From Burkholderiales bacterium (lineage in GTDB: Bacteria > Pseudomonadota > Gammaproteobacteria > Burkholderiales > Burkholderiaceae_E), in NCBI GenBank assembly GCA_005798775.1, contig SYIM01000028.1, positions 1 to 61,942 of the forward strand: a stretch of DNA of 61,942 bases, given 5' to 3'. The position numbers and the translations under genes are program-made. Positions 37,201 through 49,200 of the stretch are shown here, in pieces. Under the pieces are notes generated by a model. That model was given only the letters and a program-made list of their open reading frames with translations. It was not told where the DNA came from and ran no database searches. The stretch's first letter is position 1, and every line of letters begins with the position of its first letter.

Positions 37201-40200
37201 CTTCGGCGCTGAAACCCCCACGTTGTACGAAACGATCGCTGTGGATTTTTCCCAGATGCCGACGCCCTTCAGTGGCAGCGCCTCCGGGTTGAAGTCGCCA
37301 GCGAGATCAAACGAAATACCGTCCGGACCGATGTACTTCCAGAAATTGCCGTCGGACGTGCGGACCAGGTCGTCCTTGCGCATCAATGTGGCGCTGCGCC
37401 CAGCGTCGTAGTCCCAGCTTCGGACGATCTGGCCGAAATCCATTGAGACCCGCGCGCCCACGTTGATCTCGAGCGCGATGTCGCGCACGGCCATCGTCAC
37501 GCCCGGAATCCCGTTGAGTTTGATCTCTTGAATGGTGGCGCGACCGGCGAGGTATACGCCAAGGCTGATTTTCTGGAGCGAAATATAGGTCTCGGCCGCG
37601 ATAACCAGACCAAGATCCAGATCCTCGATCACCAGACCGATGGCCGACTGGTTCGTGTCGTCGCCCTCGTCGATCCGCTCATCGCCATTACTGTCGTAGA
37701 AATATCCGTGGCCGCCCACCGGGATGCCAAGGAAGGCATTGGCATCGTTGATACCAATCGCCATGGTGGTCACGGTGGCCTTCTCGCCGTTCGACAGCGT
37801 GACCTGCTCGCCCGAGCGCTTGGTAAACGCCATCGAGGCCGACATCTGGAGCACGCCGCCCAGATTGATCTCGGCGTATCCAACCTTGGCCTGAATGATG
37901 TCCGACTCGAAGTCGATGAACACCATGTTGTTGCCGCCCGCGGGCAGCGCGAACCCAGCCGTATCGATCTTGCCGTTCTGGTTGCGGTCTTCGCTCAGAT
38001 CGAGCAGGCCGTCGCCATCAAGGTCTTCACCCGGGTCCAGACGAAGATTGGCGTTTCTGTCCTCGCCAAAATCGAGCTTCCCATTGCCGTTCCGGTCTTC
38101 AGTGAAGTTCTTGAAACTACTGCTCTTTTTGTAGTTGATGACCGGCGGCCCAAACACCTTCAGGGCCAGGTTGATCGTCGGGTCAGAAACCACGAATGTG
38201 TTGATATTGACTTCAACGTCAAACACTTCGGCCGACAGCACGGACTCATCGATGCCGACAAGCCCAGCGCGCTGAATCGACGCCTTGGCCGACATCCAGT
38301 AGGGCGACGCCGCCTCAAGGATGGGGTGGATCGGGAGCTGCATCGGCTTCAGGATCGCGAAGCCAAAATCAACGTTGTTGATCTCGAGCCCCACCGCGCT
38401 CTCGTTCACCGAGTCGAGGATTCCGTCGGGCTCATCTTCGCCCGGGTCAAGTCGGCCGTTCTTATTGAGATCTTCGCCCTCATCGAGACGGCCATTACCC
38501 AGGACATCATCGCCGTAGCGATACGGGCCGCCGATGCCGGCAAAGCCGACCAGGTTGGCGCCACCGAGGGTGAGCGCCTGGACGTTGAGATTCAGGTTGG
38601 TGAAGTCAATGCCGCCCAGCGAGTCACCTGCCAGCGCGGTAATGTCGGTCAGTAGCGGCTTCAGGCCGCCCGGATCGATGTTGACGTTGAAAATCTCGCC
38701 CTTACGGAAAGCGAGAGAACCGCGCAAATGAATGAAGTCGACGAGCGAAATTTCAGCAAGGCCGATATCGAGCCCCATGACCGGCGGGCCGTCGAAGTCA
38801 AGCGTGAGCGGATCGTCACCCACCCCCACGACATGGCCCTTGCGCTCAATAATTTGGCCCGTCGTAGGATTGATGGTGCGAGTCACGATGCCCGAGTAAA
38901 TGGGCATGGCACGAATAAACTGGATCGGGCCAGCCTTTGGTCCCCAGAAGCCGCCATCGTTGCTCTGGACCACGATGTCACGGCCGAGGATCTTCAGGGA
39001 ATCGCCGAAACCGTAGGCACCCAACTTGTCGGCCGAGGCCTTCAGGGTGACAACGTCCGTGACCTTGCCGTTGTAGAGCTTGCCGAAAATCCCGGGTAGC
39101 GTCGGTTTGTACATGCCGATCGCCAGGTCGAGATTCTGAAAGCCGAACCCGATGAGCGATTGATCGGCAAGTGGCCTGTTGAAGTCCGGCTTGCCGCCCG
39201 CGCCGACGAATACGTTGACATTGGTCGCCAAGAACGTCCCGCCCTGGTATTCGACGTCGTACAGGCGAGTGAAGTCGGGCGAAATGCCCAGCAGGCGCTG
39301 AACGATGTTGAGGTCTTCGAGACTCGGTAGCTCCGAGTCGAGCATGGTCTCGGCAAGCGCCTGAGTCGCCATGTCAAGTAGCGAATCGAGCTCACCACCC
39401 AGCATCGGATCGACGCCGGTGTAAGCATCGGCCTTGAACTTGTCGCCCAGCGTGAGCTTGAAATCACCTTCGAAGAAGATGAAGCCGCCCATGTCGATCG
39501 ACAAATCCGGAATGCAGATGGTTCCGGTCAGACCCGAGTAGCTGATCGAGATGTCGATGCATTCGATGAACTTGATCGCCCCCTTCAGCCAGTCGGGGGT
39601 ACTGGGAGAAACCGCCGGGACGATGTCTTTCAGGATCTCGCCAAGGTCGAGATTGATCTCAGGGATCAGGTCGCCGGTATCAGGCAGCTTGAACGTAAAG
39701 TCGAACCGGGGAAGGCTGAGATTGAAAAGATCGAAGAGACCGATAGTGCCCTGCAGCCCGATGCGCAGCATGTTCGCGTCGAGCTCGCTGAGATTGATGG
39801 TCTTGTCTCGCCCGATCGGGACGTCCATACCAGCCGCCGGGAACTCGTCCCTGACACTGGAAAAGTCGATGACTGTACCGGGTATTGGGTAAACATACCC
39901 TCCATCGGGGCGGGCGGGGGGCAGCGCAAGGTTCAGCTGGAATACGGCCTCTTTGGCGTTGAGCGTGAGATAAGGCTGGGTACCGACCAGCCCGATGTAG
40001 TCCGATGACAGCGTGATGCCGATCATCCGCACAGCGCTAAGCTCCTTGCCAGCGATCTGCGGCGAGCCCAATACCAGCGCAAAATCGAGATCCGTGATGG
40101 CAAACCCGATGGCATCCGACTTCGGTGTTTCGTCGCCGAGGCTTCCGTCCTCGTCTGAGTCCGTGAGATAGGGTCCGTTGATGCCCGCGAACGCTGTGAT

Positions 40201-43200
40201 GTTCCGCCCAGCCAGAATCAACGAATTGAAGCCGACGCCGGGCATCTTGACCCCGCGCACAAACACGTCAGCCGTGTCGACGCGGCGCTGCTGGAAAGTC
40301 AAACCGCCCTCGATCGACAGTACGTTCAGGACTGCGAGCTTGGCGAACCCGATCGAGGCCGAGACCACCCGGTTGCTCATCGAGAACATCATCGGGCGAT
40401 CGGGATCGACCGTGGCAATCGCAAGCCCCGCAACCTTCCCGCCCTGTGTGAAGTCCGCGGTGAAGGCATCGAACTTCGACTGGTTGATGTAGACGTCGAG
40501 GTCCTTCAGATTTGCCTTGATGCTGCTTGGCAGACCCGCAAAGTCAATCTCGTTCGCACTCGCCCGAAGCGCAGTAAAGCGCTGCCCCGCCACCAACGCG
40601 GTCGCAGGATTATTGAGATCAAACTCGGTCTCAAAAACGCCATAGGCAAACGAGAAGTCGTTGACGATCAGACCCACCGCATCGGGATCAACGGCGTCCT
40701 TGGTGTTGACGACGCCGTCACCATTGGTATCGGTACGGTAAGGGCCATCGACTCCAACAAATGCCTGGACATTGGTCGCCCCGATGGTCATCGACGAGGC
40801 CGGAACATTGTCGACGCGCAAGCCCAAGGGACCGGACACGCCGATGCGAACAATGTCACCCTTCTGGAACGCAAACGACCCAGACAGAAAGACGAATTCG
40901 GAAATGCGCAGCGTGGCGTTTCGGAGCGATGCCGCCATCCTCGGGGCGGTAAAGTCGATCGCGATGGGCTCCGCACCGGTCTGGAGCGAATAGCCACCAG
41001 GCCCGAAGCTCTTGATGAAGTCGATCGCGGGCGCGCCCTCGCTCTCACCCATATTGACTTCGAAGTCGATGCCGGTTGCCGACAATTGGAAGTCTTTGGG
41101 GTCGAAGCCATAGATCGCAACGCGGTCGGCGTGTCCCTTCGCAGCGAGATAGGTACCTGACGCGTTCTTGATCGACATGATGCCGAAGTCGATCCCTTCG
41201 GCGCCAAAGCCGTAAAGCTTGGCCGACTGCTGACTGAGCGGCTTGCTGGGGTCGACGGTGTCGTCGGTATAACCGATGAACACATCGAGGTTGGCGCCAC
41301 CGATTGCAAAACCACTGGTTCCGGTGATCGGCATTCCGCGACTGTCGCGGAGCATGCCGTAATCAGCCTTCTCGAAAGCGAGTGCGCCGCGAACGTGTAC
41401 AAAGCGCGAGATCGAGAGCAGCGCTTCACGAACATAGACCCCGATCTTGTCGCCCTTCATATCGAAGGTGATCGTTGAAGTCCCTGCCGCCACCGCGAGT
41501 CCGGCGCCGGAATTCGCCAGCGAAAAGTCGATCCTCTTACCGTCTTTGCTCGAGCTGTTGTACTCGAACCGAATGTCGGTGAACCGCAGGCGCATGATGT
41601 CGGGATCGAGCCCGAAGATCTGCACATTCGCCGCGGACGCCTTGACCGCCGTGTAAGAAACGCTTTGCTTGTCGGTTAGCGAGAGCACCGAGAATGCGAT
41701 GCCGTCGGCCCCAAAGCCATAGAGCCGATCAGACTGCTCTGCGAGCGTACGGTTGCGATCGATTCCGCCGTCGGCGTAACCCACGAACAGCGTCAGGTTG
41801 GCGCCGCCAATCGCAAAGCCTTTGGCTTCCTGAACAGCGGTCGTGATGCCCCGCTCGGTTGCCTTCAGAGAGTTGGCAAAGTCGACACGCTCGAAACTGA
41901 TGGAGCCGCTCACATAGAAAAAGCTGGAGATCGCAAGCGTTGCTTTCTCAACGTACACACCCAGCTGATACCCGCTTGAATCGATCTTGATCTTGCCAGT
42001 TGACCCAAGCAGCACGCCGCCGTTGAACGACGCTGCGTAATCGAGCGAGCTTTTGTCTACGGCCTTGTTGTTGTACTTGAAGCGGATCCCCTCCAGGGAG
42101 AACTGGAACACGCTCTGGTCGATGCCAAAGATGCTCATTTTCTCCATGGCCACGTCAACCGTGGTGTAGGACTGTCCACCCGCCTTCACCAGCACCACAC
42201 CGAAGTCGACGCCCTCCACGCCGAAGCCGTACAGCCGGTCAGACTGCTGGGACAGCGTGCGCGAGGCGTCGATGCCGCCGTCGGCATAGCCCACGAAGGC
42301 CTGGATGTTCTGGCCGGTGATGGCCATGACCGAAGTCGCGTCAACGCTCTTCAGCGTGCCCGATTCGCTACGTACCTTGAGCGGCGCAGGCGGCGTGTAT
42401 TTCTCGAAGCCGAGTCTGCCGCTGAAATAAGCGAAATTAAGCAGGTTGAGGGTGACATCGGCCTCGACCCTGATCAGTTCGCCAACCGCTCCGTTATGGT
42501 TGACGCTGATCGTGCTGGTCGGTCCGGTCGGTATGGTGACCGGACGTGTGGCGAAGTCGATGACCTGATCGCCTTCCTGGGTCGCCTGATTGATATCGAC
42601 TGAAAGGTTGCGTAGCGACGGAAGGAAGTCACCAATGCCCACGAACCCAAACCGGGTCGCTGACGCTTTGAGTGCGGTCCATTTCCGGGAGGTGTCCGCC
42701 TTGTCGGTATAAAAGCCGATACCGAAATCCACCCCTTCGAGAGCTAACCCGATTGCGTCGTCAGTGCCGCCATTGACGCCGGCAAAGGCATTGACACCGG
42801 ACCCGCCGATGGTGAGTGTGTCCACATCGATCACATCGGAACGGATCTGCCCCGACTTACGCGACAAGGCCACCTTGCTGGAGGCTGATTCAATCGAGAA
42901 GTTGCCGCTGACGCGGAAGAACCCGAACATGTCGATGACCAGGCCCGTATCGACCCTGACAACCTCACCCTTGGATCCGTCGAGCGCAATCGCAAGCGAC
43001 GAAGAAACGCCCGTCGGCACAGACAGGACCGTTGCGCCGGCAGAGAAGTCGACCACCTGGTCGCCTTCCTTATCCGCCTGATTGATCTTCACACTCAGAT
43101 TGTTGGCCGCGAGCGTCATGCCGCTAATGCCGACAAAACTAGCCCGCGTAGCGCTTGCTTCGAGGCTGGTCCACTTGCGCGTGCTGTCGGCTTTACCCGT

Positions 43201-46200
43201 CATCAGGGCCAGGCCGAAGGCGACGTTTTCAAGCTTGAGGCCAAGCTCATCCGAGGTGCCACCCCGAATGCCCGCGAAGGCGTTGAGGTTGGAGCCCCCG
43301 ATACTGAGGAAATCAACGTCCAGGGTTTCGGCCGTGCTCGCGCCCGTTTTCTTCGCGAGCGTGACCGACTGCGAACGCTTCTCGACCGCCAGATCGCCAT
43401 TGACCTGGAAGAATCCGAACATATCAAGGGTGAGCGTGCCGGCTGCGCGAACGACTTCGCCGAGCGCGGGATCGAGACTGAGCTTGAGCTCTTTCCGGGT
43501 GCCTACCGCCACCGAGAGATCGGTTGCCTTGAAGTCGACGACGTCGGTGGCCGCTCCGTCGGCCTGATTGATGAGGACCGCCACATTGGTGGACTGAATC
43601 TTGACCGAATCACCCAAGCCGACAAACGCGACCGAACCTGCAGACGCCTGCAGCGCGGTCCACTTACGGGTGTTGTCCGCCTTGCTGGTCATCAGCACCA
43701 GCCCGAACTCGACATTGGACAAGGCGAGACCAAACCGGTTGGCGGTGTTGCCGCCAATGCCGGCGAATGCGCTCACGCCACTGCCACCGACGGTCAGCAG
43801 ATCAACCGAAACCGTTTCAGCGGCTGCGTTGCCGACCTTCGCAAGCGTGACAGTCTTACTGCTCTTTTCAACCGCGAGTTCGCCGGATACCTGGAAGAAA
43901 CCAAGCAGGTCGAGATTCAGCTGGCCGCTCGCGCGGATCATTTCGCCGCGGCTGCCATCAAGCGAGAGCTTAAGACCTTTGGTCGTGCCCGTGGCAATCG
44001 TGAGGTCAGTGGCCTTGAAATCGACCACATCGGTGGCTGCGCCATCCGCCTGGTTGACGAGCACCCCCACATTGGTGGCGCCAATCTTGACACTGTCTCC
44101 CAAGCCCACGAAGGCGACCGAGCCTGCGGTGGCCTCGAGCGCAGTCCATTTACGGTCGGCCTTGGCCTTGCTGGTCAAGAGCGCAAGGCCGAACTCAACG
44201 TTGGTGAGCGCCAGGCCGAGACGGTTGGGGCTGTTGCCATTGACACCGGTAAACGCATTGATGCCGCTGCCGCCAATGGTGAGCATGTCGGCTTCGACCG
44301 TTTCGGCGGCTGCCGTGCCCACCTTGGCGAGCGTGAGCGTCTTGCTGCTCTTTTCGACTGCCAGGTCACCGGTGACCTGGAAAAATCCGTAGACATCGAG
44401 GGTGAGCGTGCCGCTTGCGCGGATCATCTCGCCTCGCGTGCCATCAAGCGTCATCTTGAGCGACCGGCTGGGGCCCGTGATCACCGAAATGTCGCTCTTG
44501 GCAAAGTCAATGACCGTGGTCGGATCGCCATTGGCCTGATTGACCAGCACACCGACATTCGTGGCGTTCACCTTCAGGTCACTGCCCAGCCCCACGAAGC
44601 CAACCGATGCCGCAGTCGCCTGTAGCCCTGTCCACTTGCGCGGTGCGGCCTGCCCCGGGGCGCGAGAGATCTGCTCGCTTACGAGCACCAGACCAAACTC
44701 CACGCCCGTCATCTTGAGGCCGAGTTCGTCAGCCGTACCGCCGTTGATACCCGCAAACGCGGACATGTCCGAGGCGCCAATCGTGATCAGATCCACGTTG
44801 ACGGTGCTCGCGGCTCGGGTGACGGTGCCGCTACTGTTCTTCACCTCATCGGCAAGCTTGACCGACCCGCTCTTCTTCTCAATCCCGAAATTACCCTTGG
44901 TCTGGAAGAACCCGAACAGGTTGATGTCGAGAACGCCGGTGACGCGCATGAAGTCACCCAGCGCGCCGTCGATATCGAGCGTGCTGTCGGTGGTGGGGCC
45001 GGTGGGTACGGTGAGATCGGTTGCCTTGGTGGTGTCCGATGCGCCGGTGGTGTAGTCCACCACGACGGTACGCGCGGGCTTGGCGGGCGTGACGATGGTT
45101 TTGCCCGCCTGGCTCACATCCAGCTTCGCGGCGCTGGTGATGGCGATGGGTGTGACCGTGACGTTCGCCACATCCACACCGTTGAGCGATCCGCCAAAGC
45201 CCAGTTGGAGCGTCTTGCTGGCCCAGAGGACCAGATCGATGGAGGCGGCGAATCCACCGCCGACCGCTGTATTGAGTACACCCGCCGCCTTGGCCAGGAC
45301 CGCCTCGACCTCAGCGCGCGCCATATCGGAACGGATGATGTCGGTCTGAACGCTCTTGCCGGCATGGGCGACCGTGAGGGTGAAACCCACCTCGTCGGCT
45401 TCTGACTGCAGGGAAATCTGTTGCACCTCGCCCGCAGGGGCCACGCCCTGAGTGAGGTTGTAAGGCTTGACCACGCCCAGCTGCAAGTTGCTGGAATAGC
45501 TGGTGATGTTCGGCACATCAAGCCGGGCGAGCGCACCTTGGAACGCGACGTTGAACGCGAGGTTGCGGCCTGTGCTTTCCGCGGCATCAAGCACAACCGT
45601 GAAGTTGCCCGTACCGAAAATCCTGGCGAGGCCTGTCCGAATGTTGGCCGCGAGTTGGGTGCGGTCGCTGGTGTAGGTGATGGGATCGGTGAATTGATCC
45701 GCGCCATCCGAATCGGGGACCGACACCCGGAAGGTGCCGGCTGGCAGTTCCGGATCCACCGACACCGCGGTGACCTGAAGCGTGGCAACGTCTGCGCCCG
45801 CGAGCGCGCCGCCGAACTGCACCCGATAGGCATCCTCGCCGTCTGCGGTCACCGTGATCGTGCCGAGAGCACCCAGCGTCTGCGAAGCTGCCGTTGGCGT
45901 GGCGGCGCGAAGCGCATCCTGAAGCGCCTGCGCGCTGGCCCCGAAGGCGATCGGAGCCGTGACATAGTTGAGACCGGCACGGGACAGGCTGAGCCTGAAG
46001 GTTCCGGTGGTGGACTGGGCGGGATCGGCGGCGTCAACCTTACGATCGACCCGGATCCGCTGCACCTCGGCCACCGCCGCGGCGCCGTCCTGCACCAGCT
46101 CGTAGTCGAGTGGCGTATTAAAGGCGATCATCCCGTCGCGGATGTTGGTCTGATCCAGCGCGCCGACAAAATTGATGACATAGCGTTCGCCGCGTACCGC

Positions 46201-49200
46201 TGCAGCATCACGCTCCACACGAATATTGGAGACCGAGGTCGACAACAAGGCAGCAAAGGCCGACTGCAGATTCGCGATGGTCTGCGACGCGTTACCCGCT
46301 ACGAAGCTCCCGCTACCTTTGGCTGGCGGCGCGCTCGCGCCTTCAACCTTGAGCAACAGCGGGTTGAATGACATGCCTTTCAGCGCCCCGCCGAAATCGA
46401 TCGTGAAGGTATTGCTGCTGACCAGATCCACCGTTGGAACCAGCCCCGCGATACCTGCAAAACCGGCATCGACCGCAGCCTGGATTTGCTGCTCGGTCGC
46501 TCCTCCAGTAATCACCTCACTCTGGTAAACCTTGCCCTGCCAGGTGAGGGAGAGGCGGAAGCCTTTCTGAATCGCTTCCGCTCCCGCGCCGACCCATTGG
46601 CGTTGAGCAACGCCGCTTAAACCCGAAGTGACCGTACGGATCGCGGCAGCAGCGTTGCTGAGCCCGCCGCCATTCACCGTGATGCCCGCCACATCCTTCT
46701 GAGCGAGCGACCCCGTGAACTGAAGATCGACACCGATCTGACCACCCGATGACTGCTGCGCGTTATAGCTCGCCTGCAGGTTACCCGCACCGATCGTTGA
46801 CAATGCCTGAAGCGCTGTCTGCACGCGGCGAGCGAGCACCGCGCCATCGCGATCAAAGGTGATCGGGCCGGTGGTCTGACCGCCGAAACTCAGCGTGAAG
46901 GTGCCGGACGGCACCGGCTGAGTGCTGTTGATGCTGACGCTCAGCAGGTTGACATTGGCGGTGGCCAGCGCCCCGCCAAAGGTAACAAGGTAGACGCCAG
47001 CACCGCCGGCGCTCACCTCGACACTACCGGCGTTACCCAGCGCAACATTGAGCGCATAGCGTACCGTGGCTGCGTTAGCGCCGAACTGAATCCCGGTGGT
47101 GGTGTAGCTGCGGCTGCCAACGGTCAGAGAAAGCGAGAAGCTGCCTTGCGCGCCCTTCGCGTCAATCACGACCTTCTGCTGCTCGCTCTGCCCGGAACTG
47201 CCCTGCTGCAGCCGGACATTGGAGAACGTTTTTGATTCGCTGCGCATTCCGATCGCCGGAATGTCTTTGCCCGCGAGCGGGCCCGCGAATTCGATCAGAT
47301 AACGGTGCCCAGTACCGGTGTAGCTGGCATCCTCGATAACCTGAACAGCCTCTGGGCGCGGCGTGTTATCGGTGTAGCCCTTGAGAAGCGCCGCATAGGC
47401 GTTTTTCAACTGACCGATGGTGTCGGCGACGTTTTCAGCGTTGTTGCGATAGGTCCAGGTCGTGGGCAGCACCGGGTTATCGACAAAGTAGAGCTTGAAC
47501 CCCTGATAGCCAAACTTGTTGCTGAAGGTGACGCCGTAGCGCTCATTGCGAGCCGCGCCGCCACCGGCTTGCACCTCGCTCACGGTCCCGGATGCACCCG
47601 AGGCCTGCGCAGTCAGATCGCCGGTCAGTACAAGGCGCTGCAGTTCGCTTGCACCGGCCACCGCTGCGCGGTCGGTGCGCACCACACCCCCATCAACGAA
47701 GAACACGTCGTAGGTGCCCGATTGATTGGGGCGGGTAAACGTGATCGACGAGATTTCAGTGACACCCGCGGAAGCAATGACGGGTGTGGCCACGCCGACC
47801 GTCACCGGGTCAGGTTCGGCGCGCAACGACTGCACGACCAGCTGCTTGACCTCGTCGGTTCCTGCGACCGCGGCGGTCTTAGCGGTAACGGTTGATGTGG
47901 TGGCAGCAGCCTGCGAGGCCACGGTGAGCCCGGTCACGTTGACGCCGGCGAGTGTGCCGATGAACTCGAATACGAATCCCTCGATCCGGTTCCCGGTCAC
48001 CTTGACGTTGCCCTGCCCCACCACCGTTTCGAGCGCGGCAGTGAGTTTGAGGACCCGTTGCGCGTCGGTGTCACGCGCACCCACTTTAGCGACCGCGGAC
48101 TTACCGTCGCGCGCGAAGGTCAGGTTGCCAACAAAGTCAGCCGGGATCGACAACTCGACCTTGGTATTGATCAGTTCGCGCTTCTCAGCTTCGAAAGGAA
48201 GCTTGATCCCGCGATTGATCTGAACTTCAAGCTCGGTCGCCTTGACCGTCATATCGGCCACGCCGACAAACGCTGCGAGGTCGGCGGTCGCCTTGAGCGT
48301 GGTAAAGCTGCGGGCAGCGTCCTTCGGATCGGAAATCAGCGCAAGCGCGAAATCCGCCTTCTGTAACGACAGACCGATCCGGTCATCCCGCGTGGAGTTG
48401 ATACCAGCAAACGCGTCGATGTCGTTGCCACCGATCGTGAGGACCTTCGCGCCCTCGATCGTGCTGCCATCTGACAGCTTGATGGTCTCAAACCGGCGCG
48501 ACACCGCGAAGTCGCCATCCACCCGCACAAATCCGAACAGATCCACCAGCAGATGGCCGCGCGCCTCGATCAGCTCGCCCACCTTGCCATCCTGCGCAAG
48601 CGTTCGCACGGAGGTGGCGCCGGTAGACACTTTGAGGGCGTTGGCGCCGGCTGCGCTGACCTTGTGATCCACCACCACATCGCCTGCCTTGTCGGCAAGG
48701 TTGATGCTGACCGACAGGTCGGTTGCGCTCAGCGTCAGGTCATCAATGCCATCAAACGACACCGAGCCAGCAGTGGCCTCGAGCGTGGTCCATTTACGCG
48801 TTGCGTCAGCCTTGCTGGTCATGAGCGCCAGCGCGAAGTCGACCTCTGTCAGCACCAGACCGATTTGGTCGGCGGTGCCGCCATTGATACCAACGAACGC
48901 ACCAATATCCGCGCCGCCCACTGTGAGGAGGTCGATCGGGACAGTTTCGACCGTACCGTCTTTGGGCGCGAGCGCGACCGATCCCGACGACTTCTGGAAC
49001 GCCAGGTTCCCCTCAAACTGGGCAAAGCCGAACACATCGAGCTTCAAATGCCCGGCCGCGCGGGTGAGTTCGCCCAGCGATCCGTCAGCATCAAGCGTGA
49101 CCGTGTCCGCAGGGCCCGCCAGCACCTCGAGCTGTTGAATGCCGTAATCGATCACCACACCGGGCGTGGTACCCGTGCCCTTCACCCCGCGGTTGATCTC

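Noticed and set aside
40788-41435. Minus-strand 215-codon frame in another phase
   Set aside because: It overlaps the giant frame out of phase, has Arg/Ser-rich low-information text, and lacks any motif. The in-phase translation here gives clear A-module sequence.
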